Source: JBEBGV01 sp040081265
GTDB lineage: Bacteria; Acidobacteriota; Vicinamibacteria; Vicinamibacterales; UBA2999
DNA: 23,532 bases
Direction: 5' to 3'
Assembly (NCBI GenBank): GCA_040081265.1
Contig: JBEBGV010000068.1
Coordinates: forward strand, 1-23,532
Below are positions 7,290 to 14,033 of this stretch, piece after piece. The position numbers were made by a program, and so were the translations under genes. The notes under the pieces were generated by a model. It saw only the letters and a list, made by a program, of their open reading frames with translations. It did no database searches and had not been told where the DNA came from. The stretch's first letter is position 1, and every line of letters begins with the position of its first letter.

Positions 7290-8227
7290 CGACGGTCGCC
7301 CCAGGTCGCCAAGTCACGGTGCGGGCACACGCCAAGATCAACCTTGATTTGCGCGTGCTTGGTATTCGAGCGGACGGCTTTCACGAGCTGAGGACGGTGT
7401 TCCAGGCGATCTCGCTGCACGACATCGTCACCTGCGTTCCGCGGCCCGGACCGTTCGCCATCGAGTGTCGGACCGCGGGTGTGCCGCTCAATGAGAGCAA
7501 CCTCGTGTGGCGTGCAGCCGAGCGGCTCTGGCATTCGTTGCGCCGACCGGGGCGGGTGGCAGACGTGCTCGTACAGCTCGACAAGCGGATCCCGCTCCAG
7601 GGCGGATTGGGGGGCGGCAGTGCGGACGCCGCGGCGACGCTGGTCGGGCTGGCCAGGCTGTGGCGTGTGCCGGTGAAGGCCACGCAGCTTGTCGACATCG
7701 GTGCGACCCTTGGCGCAGACGTGCCCTTCTTCCTGTCCGGAGGCACGGCGCTTGGGCTTGGCCGTGGAGAGGAAATCTACCCCCTGGCGGATCTGCCGAC
7801 CCACTGGGTCGTCCTGCTGGTGCCGGGCTTTGGCGTGTCGACCGTCGATGCGTATGGTTGGTGGGATACCGAGCACGCGCAGAACAGAACCCCCGAGATC
7901 AAGGAGCCGCAGTACGTGCCTGGCCCGTGGCCGTCGAGGGCGGCTCAGATGGTCAACGACCTCGAGGCACCCATTGCCCGGCACCACCCTGAGATTGACC
8001 AGATGAAGGCAGCCCTGCGGCGGGCTGGTGCGCTGGCGGCCTCGATGACCGGCAGTGGCTCGACCGTCTTCGGACTCTTCCAGAAGAGGGCGGATGCTGT
8101 CAGGGCCGTCGCCCGACTGGACGGGCTGGGCTGGCGGGTGATTCTCACCAAGTCGCTCGGGCGAGTCGAATCCAGTCGCCTGACGCGCCCGGTGCTCAGC
8201 TCCGGCTCACGGGCGGGGACGCGGTAG
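7286..8227 (+). CDS. ispE: 4-diphosphocytidyl-2-C-methyl-D-erythritol kinase
   Basis: This 313-aa GHMP-family kinase phosphorylates the 2-hydroxyl of CDP-ME in the MEP isoprenoid pathway. The substrate-binding AKINLDL is at 16-22 and ADGFHELRTVFQ at 29-40. The ATP-binding GHMP loop GGLGGGSADAA is at 106-116 and the catalytic Asp at 145 in GADVPFF. The C-terminal motif SMTGSGSTVFGLF follows. The start is GTG, overlapping the lipoprotein stop (GTGA). The length is slightly above the usual 285-300 aa because of a C-terminal Arg/Ser-rich tail. Together with the ispDF fusion further right, three MEP steps are encoded in this window. Confidence 0.95.
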   Translation: MTTVAPGRQVTVRAHAKINLDLRVLGIRADGFHELRTVFQAISLHDIVTCVPRPGPFAIECRTAGVPLNESNLVWRAAERLWHSLRRPGRVADVLVQLDKRIPLQGGLGGGSADAAATLVGLARLWRVPVKATQLVDIGATLGADVPFFLSGGTALGLGRGEEIYPLADLPTHWVVLLVPGFGVSTVDAYGWWDTEHAQNRTPEIKEPQYVPGPWPSRAAQMVNDLEAPIARHHPEIDQMKAALRRAGALAASMTGSGSTVFGLFQKRADAVRAVARLDGLGWRVILTKSLGRVESSRLTRPVLSSGSRAGTR

Positions 8228-8238
8228 CGGGACGCGCC

Positions 8239-8268
8239 TTGCCGCATTCAGCAAGTCTCGTCTACACT
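8239..8268 (+). promoter_or_regulatory. Putative promoter of tRNA-Gln-prs unit
   Basis: TTGCCG (8239-8244) and TACACT (8263-8268) are separated by 18 bp, downstream of ispE. The roughly 85-nt stretch from here to the tRNA is unassigned. It contains small imperfect hairpins (for example 8288-8304) but no ORF or known RNA that I recognise. Confidence 0.5.
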
Positions 8269-8357
8269 ATGGGTTTGCACCGCCCCAGCTAAGGGCTTCC
8301 TAGCGGAACGTGTCCTCGTCGTATCGCGGGCGAGGGGGTCCGGCCGGGGGGATGTGA

Positions 8358-8432
8358 TGGGGCGTGGCCAAGCGGTAAGGCGCGGGACTTTGGCTCCCGT
8401 ATTCGGAGGTTCGAATCCTCCCGCCCCAACCA
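8358..8432 (+). tRNA. tRNA-Gln (TTG)
   Basis: A full cloverleaf can be drawn. The acceptor TGGGGCG pairs with CGCCCCA, the anticodon loop CTTTGGC gives anticodon TTG, the T arm is GGAGG-TTCGAAT-CCTCC, and the 3' CCA is encoded. It reads CAA. It lies directly before prs, as in Geobacter-type gene order, and no terminator separates it from prs, so the two may share a transcript. Confidence 0.97.
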
Positions 8433-8486
8433 GTTTTTGATTCGACGTGGGCGTCCATGAAACGACCGCTGAGCGGTGAAGGATTG

Positions 8487-9437
8487 ATGTCAACGGGGTT
8501 TGGCGACCTGAAGCTGTTTTCGGGGAGTGCTCACCCGGGGCTGACGCGCGAGATTGCCGACGTGCTCGGCATCCCGATCGGACAGGCGCGCCTGCGCCGC
8601 TTTCCCGATTCCGAAGTGTCATTCCAGATTGACGAGAACATCCGCGGTGCGGATGTGTTCATCGTCCAGCCCACCTCGACGCCGGTTGATCCGCACATCA
8701 TGGAGATGCTGGTGATGGTTGATGCGTTCCGCCGCTCGTCGGCGGCGCGGATCACGGCCGTCATCCCCTACTACGGCTATGCGCGCCAGGACCGGAAGGA
8801 CAAGCCGCGCGTGCCCATCTCCGCCAAGCTCGTGGCCAACCTGCTCAGCGCCGCCGGTACGAACCGTGTGCTGACCATGGATCTCCACAAGGCCCAGATT
8901 CAGGGTTTTTTCGACATCCCGGTCGACCACCTGTTCGCGGCGCCGGTGATCATCGAGTACCTGGCGCGCCTGAACCATCCGAAACTGACCATTGTGTCTC
9001 CGGACGCCGGTGGCGCCGAGCGCGCACGTGCCTACGCCAAGCGCCTTGACGCCGAGCTCGCCGTCATCGACAAGCGCCGGTCCGAGGACGGCACGGCCGA
9101 AGTGATGAACGTCATCGGCGACGTGCAGGGCCGGACGTGCATCCTGCAGGACGACATCATCGACACGGCAGGCACGATTCAGAAAGGCGCCACCGCGCTC
9201 AAGCAGGCAGGGGCCGAACGGGTGCTCGCCTGTGCGGTTCACGGCGTACTGTCGGGACCGGCGATCGAACGTATCGAGAATTCGCCGCTCGACCAGATGA
9301 TCGTGACCAACACGATTCCGCTGCGGGGTGACGCGCAGCAGTGCAAGAAGATTGTGGTGTTGTCGGTGGCCCGGTTGCTCGGGCAGGCCATCCGCAGCAT
9401 TCACGAAGAGACATCGGTATCGTCGCTCTTCGTTTAG
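8487..9437 (+). CDS. prs: Ribose-phosphate pyrophosphokinase
   Basis: This 316-aa enzyme makes 5-phosphoribosyl-1-pyrophosphate from ribose 5-phosphate and ATP for nucleotide, His and Trp synthesis. Family motifs are FPDSE (39-43), YYGYARQDRK (95-104, ATP loop), MDLHKAQIQGFF (131-142, metal and allosteric region) and the PRPP-binding DDIIDTAGT (222-230). The C-terminal SVSSLF is typical. I chose the ATG at 8487 because GGTGA lies 7 nt upstream and the protein then has normal length. An upstream ATG at 8457 would add ten unconserved residues. Class I enzyme by sequence. It sits between tRNA-Gln and rplY. Confidence 0.96.
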   Translation: MSTGFGDLKLFSGSAHPGLTREIADVLGIPIGQARLRRFPDSEVSFQIDENIRGADVFIVQPTSTPVDPHIMEMLVMVDAFRRSSAARITAVIPYYGYARQDRKDKPRVPISAKLVANLLSAAGTNRVLTMDLHKAQIQGFFDIPVDHLFAAPVIIEYLARLNHPKLTIVSPDAGGAERARAYAKRLDAELAVIDKRRSEDGTAEVMNVIGDVQGRTCILQDDIIDTAGTIQKGATALKQAGAERVLACAVHGVLSGPAIERIENSPLDQMIVTNTIPLRGDAQQCKKIVVLSVARLLGQAIRSIHEETSVSSLFV

Positions 9438-9456
9438 GGCGAGTCAGAGGATTGTT

Positions 9457-10140
9457 ATGGAAGCGACTCTTGAAGCAGTTAAGCGTGAGGGCAGGGGCAA
9501 GAACGAGGCGAACCGTCTCCGCGCCGGAGGACATATCCCGGCTGTGGTCTACGGCACGGCGAAGGACGGCAAAGCGCCGGTGAGTGTGCCCGTGTCGGTG
9601 AGCCCGAAGGCGCTGCTGCGTATCCTTCACTCCGAGAGCGGCGCCAACACGCTCATCAGCCTGAGCGTCGAGGGCAGTCAGTCACGGGTGATGGTGAAGG
9701 AATACCAGCTCGACCCGGTCACCCATCAGTTGCTGCACGCCGACTTCTATCAGCTGGCCATGGACAAGGCGATCACCGTGACCGTGCCGGTCATCGTGAC
9801 CGGCGAGTCCCGCGGCGTCAAACTCCAGGGCGGGCTGCTCGACTTCGTCACCCGCGAAATTCAGGTGCTCTGCCTGCCGACCGACATCCCGGAGAACATC
9901 ACCATTGATGTGACCGAGCTGACGCTCAACCAGGCGATCCGAGTGCGCGAGCTTCCGCAGGATTCCAGGTGGAAGGCAGTGACGGAAGGCGAAACGATGC
10001 TGGTCCACATCGTGCTCCCGAAGGCCGAGGAATCGGCGGCGGCAGCCGTTGAAGGTGCCGCAGCGGTTGCCGAGCCCGAGGTCGCGAAGAAGGGCAAGAC
10101 CGACGAGAAGGACGACAAGGACAAGAAGGACAAGAAGTAA
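9457..10140 (+). CDS. rplY: 50S ribosomal protein bL25, CTC form
   Basis: This 227-aa protein is the long (CTC/TL5) form of bL25, which binds 5S rRNA in the large subunit. The N-terminal domain has EAVKREGRGKNEANRLRAGGHIPAVVYG, followed by the C-terminal beta domain around VPVIVTGESRGVKLQGGLLDFVTREIQVLCLPTDIPENI. The tail is strongly charged (GKTDEKDDKDKKDKK) and probably disordered. The ATG at 9457 has AGAGGA 6 nt upstream; the longer open frame from 9328 lies inside prs in another frame and is not real. It lies 19 nt after prs and 8 nt before pth. Confidence 0.95.
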   Translation: MEATLEAVKREGRGKNEANRLRAGGHIPAVVYGTAKDGKAPVSVPVSVSPKALLRILHSESGANTLISLSVEGSQSRVMVKEYQLDPVTHQLLHADFYQLAMDKAITVTVPVIVTGESRGVKLQGGLLDFVTREIQVLCLPTDIPENITIDVTELTLNQAIRVRELPQDSRWKAVTEGETMLVHIVLPKAEESAAAAVEGAAAVAEPEVAKKGKTDEKDDKDKKDKK

Positions 10141-10148
10141 CTACGCGC

Positions 10149-10739
10149 ATGAAGCTGGTGGTGGGCCTCGGCAACCCCGGTGCGAAGTATCGGGACACCC
10201 GGCACAACATCGGATTCATGGTGGCCGACGAACTGGTGAGGCGGTTCGGCGGCGAGTTTCAGATGGCTCCGGCGCAAGTGGCCGAGACCCTGGTCGCCAA
10301 GCGCTTCGGCGCCAGCCCGCTGCTGGTGGCCAAGCCACTGACCTTCATGAACCTCAGCGGCGAGGCGATTGGCGGTCTGGTCCGGTACTACGGCGTCGAG
10401 GCGGACTCGTTCCTGGTGATCGTGGACGAGATTGCACTGCCGTTCGGCAAGCTGCGGGCGCGGGCCCGCGGGTCGGCCGGAGGGCACAATGGTTTGAAGT
10501 CAGTGGTGCAGCACCTCGGCACGACCGACTTTGCCCGGCTTCGGCTGGGCGTGGGCCGCGGGGACGCGAGGCGTGACCTCGCGGACCACGTGCTCTCGAA
10601 GTTCGAGGCGGACGAACGGTCCGCTCTCGACGAACTCGTCACCCGGGCGGCAGACGCCGCCGAGATGTTCGCCGTAGAGGGCATCGACAGGGTGATGAAT
10701 GTGTACAACCCGGAGGCTACGGCTCCGGATACTGACTGA
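10149..10739 (+). CDS. pth: Peptidyl-tRNA hydrolase
   Basis: This 196-aa enzyme cleaves peptidyl-tRNA released from stalled ribosomes. It begins MKLVVGLGNPG and keeps all the key residues at family positions: His19 (TRHNIGF, catalytic base), Asn68 (FMNLSG), Asp93 (IVDEIALPFG) and Asn114 (GGHNGLKSV). The C-terminal helix is of normal length. It lies 8 nt after rplY. In many Gram-negative genomes ychF follows pth, but here rpsF follows directly. Confidence 0.96.
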   Translation: MKLVVGLGNPGAKYRDTRHNIGFMVADELVRRFGGEFQMAPAQVAETLVAKRFGASPLLVAKPLTFMNLSGEAIGGLVRYYGVEADSFLVIVDEIALPFGKLRARARGSAGGHNGLKSVVQHLGTTDFARLRLGVGRGDARRDLADHVLSKFEADERSALDELVTRAADAAEMFAVEGIDRVMNVYNPEATAPDTD

Positions 10740-10771
10740 CTCCTTGCCGCCTGAGGGCGGACGAAGTCCAG
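10736..10771 (+). promoter_or_regulatory. Candidate structured leader of rpsF (S6:S18 type?)
   Basis: A hairpin CCGCC-TGAG-GGCGG (10747-10760) is enclosed by a second stem (CTGACT at 10736-10741 with AGTCcAG at 10765-10771, one bulged C). An asymmetric internal loop separates them, and the rpsF ribosome site AAGGAG follows at once. Known S6:S18 autoregulatory leaders carry a CCG trinucleotide in a bulged stem before rpsF. This structure has CCG at the base of the upper stem, but I cannot confirm the motif. Confidence 0.3.
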
Positions 10772-10781
10772 AAGGAGACGC

Positions 10782-11231
10782 ATGAATCGGAAGTACGAAC
10801 TCGTCTACGTCGTGTCGCCCGACGCGACGGAAGAACAGGTAGCTGACCTTCAGAAGCAGGTCGAGGGCATCGTCGAGCGGTTGAGCGGCGAGGTGGTGCA
10901 GGTCGACAACTGGGGCCGCCGGAAGCTGGCCTACGAAATCGGCCGGCACAAGGAAGGGACCTACGTCCTGCTGGTACTCAACGGCAGTGGCGAACTGATG
11001 AAGGAAATCGATCGACGCCTGAAGGTGTTCGACATCGTCATCCGCCACCTCGTGGTGCGGGTTGACGAGGATCAGGCCATCATCGAGCGGACGCGCGAAG
11101 CCCGCCAGGCAACGTCACGCCGCCGTCGCACGGCGCGTGGTCTGCCTCCCGACCGCCAGCCCGGCGAAGGGCAGCGGGGTGACGGTGACGACGATCGCGA
11201 CGATCGTTTCGATATGGGCCTGGACATGTAG
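10782..11231 (+). CDS. rpsF: 30S ribosomal protein bS6
   Basis: This 149-aa protein is bS6, which pairs with bS18 on the 30S platform. The ferredoxin-like fold is visible as YELVYVVSPDATEEQV, VVQVDNWGRRKLAYEIGRHKEGTYVLLVLNGSGELMKEIDRRLKVFDIVIRHLVVRVDE. After residue 100 there is an Arg-rich then Asp-rich tail (RDRDD pattern), longer than in E. coli. Strong ribosome site AGAAGGAG lies before the ATG. It is the first gene of the rpsF-rpsR-rplI group; no ssb gene lies between rpsF and rpsR. Confidence 0.96.
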   Translation: MNRKYELVYVVSPDATEEQVADLQKQVEGIVERLSGEVVQVDNWGRRKLAYEIGRHKEGTYVLLVLNGSGELMKEIDRRLKVFDIVIRHLVVRVDEDQAIIERTREARQATSRRRRTARGLPPDRQPGEGQRGDGDDDRDDRFDMGLDM

Positions 11232-11260
11232 CAGGCGCGCGCCGGCGTGCGACGCGAGTC

Positions 11261-11285
11261 CAGCCGGCCGATTGGCTGCCTTTTT
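11261..11285 (+). terminator. Possible attenuator between rpsF and rpsR
   Basis: A 5-bp stem (CAGCC 11261-11265 with GGCTG 11274-11278) is followed by CC and five T residues (11281-11285), 16 nt before the rpsR start. It resembles a weak intrinsic terminator or a pause site that could reduce read-through into rpsR. The short stem and short T-run keep confidence low. Confidence 0.3.
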
Positions 11286-11300
11286 AACGAGGACTGACAT

Positions 11301-11606
11301 ATGAACGGACGAAGAGGACCGAGCAGCGGAGCTCGCGGCCGCGGTGGAGCTGCCGGCGCAGCGCAGGGCAAGGACGGCGCCCAGCGGCGTCCGATGTTCC
11401 GCCGCCGCAAGGTGTGCAAGTTCTGCTCGGACAAGATCGACGACATCAACTACAAGGACGTCAAGCTCCTGATGCCGTTCGTGCCCGAGCGCGCGAAGAT
11501 TCTGCCGCGGCGCATCTCCGGTGCGTGCGCAACGCACCAGCGGAAGCTGCGGACCGCCATCATGCGGGCACGTCAGCTGGCGCTGCTGCCGTACACGTCG
11601 GAGTAG
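11301..11606 (+). CDS. rpsR: 30S ribosomal protein bS18
   Basis: This 101-aa bS18 has an N-terminal extension of about 30 Gly/Ala/Arg-rich residues before the core RRKVCKFCSDKIDDINYKDVKLLMPFVPERAKILPRRISGACATHQRKL. The core and its CKFC cysteines match the family; E. coli bS18 is 75 aa. GAGGAC lies 8 nt before the ATG. It sits 69 nt after rpsF and 4 nt before rplI. Confidence 0.96.
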   Translation: MNGRRGPSSGARGRGGAAGAAQGKDGAQRRPMFRRRKVCKFCSDKIDDINYKDVKLLMPFVPERAKILPRRISGACATHQRKLRTAIMRARQLALLPYTSE

Positions 11607-11610
11607 AACC

Positions 11611-12078
11611 ATGGAAGTGATTCTCAGACAACACGTTGACAAGCTCGGCAACCGCGGCGAAGTCGTCAAGGTTGCGGCCGGATACGCGCGGAACTACCTC
11701 CTGCCCCGCAAGCTCGCCCTTCCCGTGACTGAGGGCAATAAGCGACACGTGGAGCGCGAGCGCAGGATCATGGATCAGCGCGAGGCGGAGGACCGTTCAC
11801 AGGCCGAATCGATGGCGACGCGCCTGCTGGCGGTCGACATTTCGATCACGCGCCGTGTCGGCGACACCGCGCAGTTGTACGGCTCGGTGACGGGTCCCGA
11901 CATCGCCGACTTCCTCAAGTCGAAGGGTTTTGACATCGACCGGCGCAAGCTCATTCTTCCCGAGCCGATCAAGGCTCTGGGCGAATTCGACGTGCCGCTG
12001 AAGCTGCACCGTGAGGTGACGGTGCCGCTGAAGGTGAAGGTGGTCAAAGAAGGCGGCGAGCAGCCGCCGAGCGCCTGA
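11611..12078 (+). CDS. rplI: 50S ribosomal protein bL9
   Basis: This 155-aa bL9 has the N-terminal RNA-binding domain MEVILRQHVDKLGNRGEVVKVAAGYARNYLLPRKLA, the long connecting helix (residues about 42-75, charged RERRIMDQREAEDR) and the C-terminal domain with FDIDRRKLILPEPIKALGEFDVPLKLH. The ATG at 11611 is preceded by GGAG; the longer open frame starting at 11521 overlaps rpsR in another frame and was rejected. It is the third member of the S6-S18-L9 group and is followed 8 nt later by a peroxiredoxin. Confidence 0.96.
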   Translation: MEVILRQHVDKLGNRGEVVKVAAGYARNYLLPRKLALPVTEGNKRHVERERRIMDQREAEDRSQAESMATRLLAVDISITRRVGDTAQLYGSVTGPDIADFLKSKGFDIDRRKLILPEPIKALGEFDVPLKLHREVTVPLKVKVVKEGGEQPPSA

Positions 12079-12086
12079 GGAACATC

Positions 12087-12554
12087 TTGGGCGTCGACGT
12101 CGGTACCAAAGCCCCCGATTTCACCCTTCCGAGCCAGGACCGCGAGCCCGTCACGCTGAGCCAGCAGGTGGCCAGCGGGCCGGTGGTCCTGGCATTCATG
12201 CCCGGCGCGTTCAGCGGCACGTGCACGAAGGAGATGTGCACGCTGAAGGACTCCGCAACCGAGTTGAGCAAGGTCTCGGCCACGGTGCTCGGCATCACTG
12301 TGGACACGTTCTTCGCCCTGAAGGCCTGGAAAGACCAGCAGCAGCTGCCGTTCACTCTGCTGAGCGACTTCAACAAGACAGTGATCCGCGACTACGGTGT
12401 CTTCAACGAAGACATGATCGGACTGAAGGGCATCGCCAAACGCGCAGTGTTCGTCATCGATCGCGGCGGCGTCGTGCGTCATCGCGAAGTGCTCGACGAT
12501 GCGCGAAACGAACCTGACTACGGCAGGGTTCAGGCCGCGCTCGCCGCGCTGTAG
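12087..12554 (+). CDS. Peroxiredoxin (AhpC/TSA, BCP-like)
   Basis: This 155-aa thiol peroxidase would reduce hydrogen peroxide and organic peroxides. It has the active-site PGAFSGTCTKEMC pattern (P-x3-S-x2-C) with peroxidatic Cys46. A second cysteine at 51, five residues on, matches the Cys spacing of BCP/PrxQ enzymes that use an intra-helix disulfide. DFTLPSQD and FVIDRGGVVRHREV are further family segments. The start is TTG with GAGGA 6 nt upstream; no in-frame ATG precedes the domain. It lies 8 nt after rplI, so it is probably co-transcribed with the ribosomal-protein genes, and a strong terminator follows. The reductant cannot be told. Confidence 0.9.
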   Translation: MGVDVGTKAPDFTLPSQDREPVTLSQQVASGPVVLAFMPGAFSGTCTKEMCTLKDSATELSKVSATVLGITVDTFFALKAWKDQQQLPFTLLSDFNKTVIRDYGVFNEDMIGLKGIAKRAVFVIDRGGVVRHREVLDDARNEPDYGRVQAALAAL

Positions 12555-12604
12555 CTGCGAGGGCAATCGCCCACAGCGTCGGGTGACGCAGGATGTTGTT
12601 CGAG

Positions 12605-12641
12605 ACGGACGGATTCCCTGGATCCGTCCGTTGCTTTTTTT
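12605..12641 (+). terminator. Rho-independent terminator after peroxiredoxin
   Basis: A 12-bp stem (ACGGACGGATTC 12605-12616 with GGATCCGTCCGT 12620-12631, one G-U pair) closes a CCT loop and is followed by TGC and seven T residues (12635-12641). It is the clearest intrinsic terminator in the window and ends the rpsF-to-peroxiredoxin operon. Confidence 0.9.
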
Positions 12642-12643
12642 GC

Positions 12644-12649
12644 TAGGAT
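12644..12649 (+). promoter_or_regulatory. Putative -10 element of dnaB
   Basis: TAGGAT begins two bases after the T-run of the terminator and 27 nt upstream of the dnaB ATG. No clear -35 is visible, since that position falls in the terminator stem. The short leader has no Shine-Dalgarno sequence. Confidence 0.35.
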
Positions 12650-12670
12650 CCCCACTTCCCACCGCTCCTC

Positions 12671-14017
12671 ATGGCAGACACCGTCGCCGTCTCTGAACGA
12701 ACGCTCCCGCACAATCTCGAAGCCGAGCGATCGGTGCTTGGCGCGATCCTCGTTCACAACGACGCGTACAACCTGGCCGTCCAGGTGATCCAGCCGGCAG
12801 ATTTCTATCGAGACGGTCACCGCCGCATCTTCGAGCGGATGATCGATCTCAACGAGCGCAACCAGGCGATTGACTTCGTCACGCTCAAGGAAGAGCTGTC
12901 GCGGGCCGGTGAGCTCGACGGTGTGGGTGGGCCTTCATACGTGGCATCGCTGGCCGACGGCGTGCCACGCGCCACCAACGTCGAGTACTACGCGCGGATC
13001 GTCAAGGAAAAGGCCACCCTCCGCAACCTGATCTACGCCGCCAACAAGATTCTTGGCAATGCGTATGAGGCCGACCAGGAGTCCGACCTCATCCTCGATG
13101 AGGCCGAGAGCGCCATCTTCGCGGTCGCCGACGACCGGATGAAGGCTGGCTTCGTGCAGATGCGCGATCTCGTCCGGGACAGCTTCCCGAAGATCGAGCA
13201 GATGTTCGAGCAGAAGCGCCTGATTACCGGCGTGCCGACGGGGTTTCTCGATCTCGACGAGATGACTCGTGGCCTGCAGGGCGGTGACCTTGTCATCGTT
13301 GCGGCGCGTCCCTCGATGGGCAAAACCAGCCTGGTGCTCAACATCTCGCAGTACGTGGCTGCCCAGCCCGATCACTCGGTGGGCTTCTTCAGCCTGGAAA
13401 TGTCGAAGGAATCGCTGTTCCTGCGCCTCCTGACGTCAGAGGCACAGATCGACAGCCACCGGCTCATGAGCGGCGCGATTGGTCAGAAAGACTACGGCCG
13501 TATCTCCCATGCGCTGGAAACCCTGAACGGGATGCGTCTGTTCATCGATGACACCGCCAACATCGGGGTGCTCGAGATGCGCGCCAAGGCCAGACGCCTC
13601 CAGGCCGAGCACGGGCTCTCGCTGCTGGTGGTCGACTATATCCAGTTGATGAGCGGACGCGGACGCTTTGAGAACCGCACTCTCGAGCTGGCGTCCATTT
13701 CGCGCTCGTTGAAGGGCCTGGCCAAGGAACTCAGCGTGCCGATCGTCGTCCTGTCGCAGTTGTCACGTGCACCGGAGGCGCGCTCGGATCACCGGCCGCA
13801 GCTCTCCGATCTTCGCGAGTCTGGTGCCCTGGAACAGGACGCCGACGTCGTCGTGCTGATCTATCGCGACGATGTCTACAACAAGGACCCCAGCAGCCCT
13901 GATGCCGGCACCGCCGAGTTGATCCTGGCCAAGCAGCGTAACGGGCCGACCGGTGTGGTGAAGCTCGCGTTCCTCCGTGAGCAGACCCGGTTCGCCAACC
14001 TGGCGCAGGGCGCGTGA
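12671..14017 (+). CDS. dnaB: Replicative DNA helicase
   Basis: This 448-aa hexameric helicase unwinds DNA 5' to 3' at the replication fork. The N-terminal helical domain starts LPHNLEAERSVLGAILV. The RecA-like C-terminal domain has Walker A ARPSMGKTS (212-220), SLEMSKESL (241-249), Walker B LLVVDYIQLM (318-327), LSQLSR (361-366) and the LRESGALEQDADVV region (381-394) with the arginine finger. Length is standard and no intein is present. The start at 12671 has no ribosome site. It is followed by alr, as in many bacteria. Confidence 0.97.
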   Translation: MADTVAVSERTLPHNLEAERSVLGAILVHNDAYNLAVQVIQPADFYRDGHRRIFERMIDLNERNQAIDFVTLKEELSRAGELDGVGGPSYVASLADGVPRATNVEYYARIVKEKATLRNLIYAANKILGNAYEADQESDLILDEAESAIFAVADDRMKAGFVQMRDLVRDSFPKIEQMFEQKRLITGVPTGFLDLDEMTRGLQGGDLVIVAARPSMGKTSLVLNISQYVAAQPDHSVGFFSLEMSKESLFLRLLTSEAQIDSHRLMSGAIGQKDYGRISHALETLNGMRLFIDDTANIGVLEMRAKARRLQAEHGLSLLVVDYIQLMSGRGRFENRTLELASISRSLKGLAKELSVPIVVLSQLSRAPEARSDHRPQLSDLRESGALEQDADVVVLIYRDDVYNKDPSSPDAGTAELILAKQRNGPTGVVKLAFLREQTRFANLAQGA

Positions 14018-14033
14018 TCGTCGACGGTTCGGC

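Noticed and set aside
6908..7987. 359-aa minus-strand open frame antisense to the lipoprotein and ispE
   Set aside because: It is antisense to well-supported genes, has an Arg/His/Pro-biased composition and no recognisable domain.
8248..8622. 124-aa minus-strand open frame over tRNA-Gln (contains VGAGGFEPPNTGAK)
   Set aside because: The recognisable part is antisense tRNA sequence and the rest is antisense to prs. It is an artefact.
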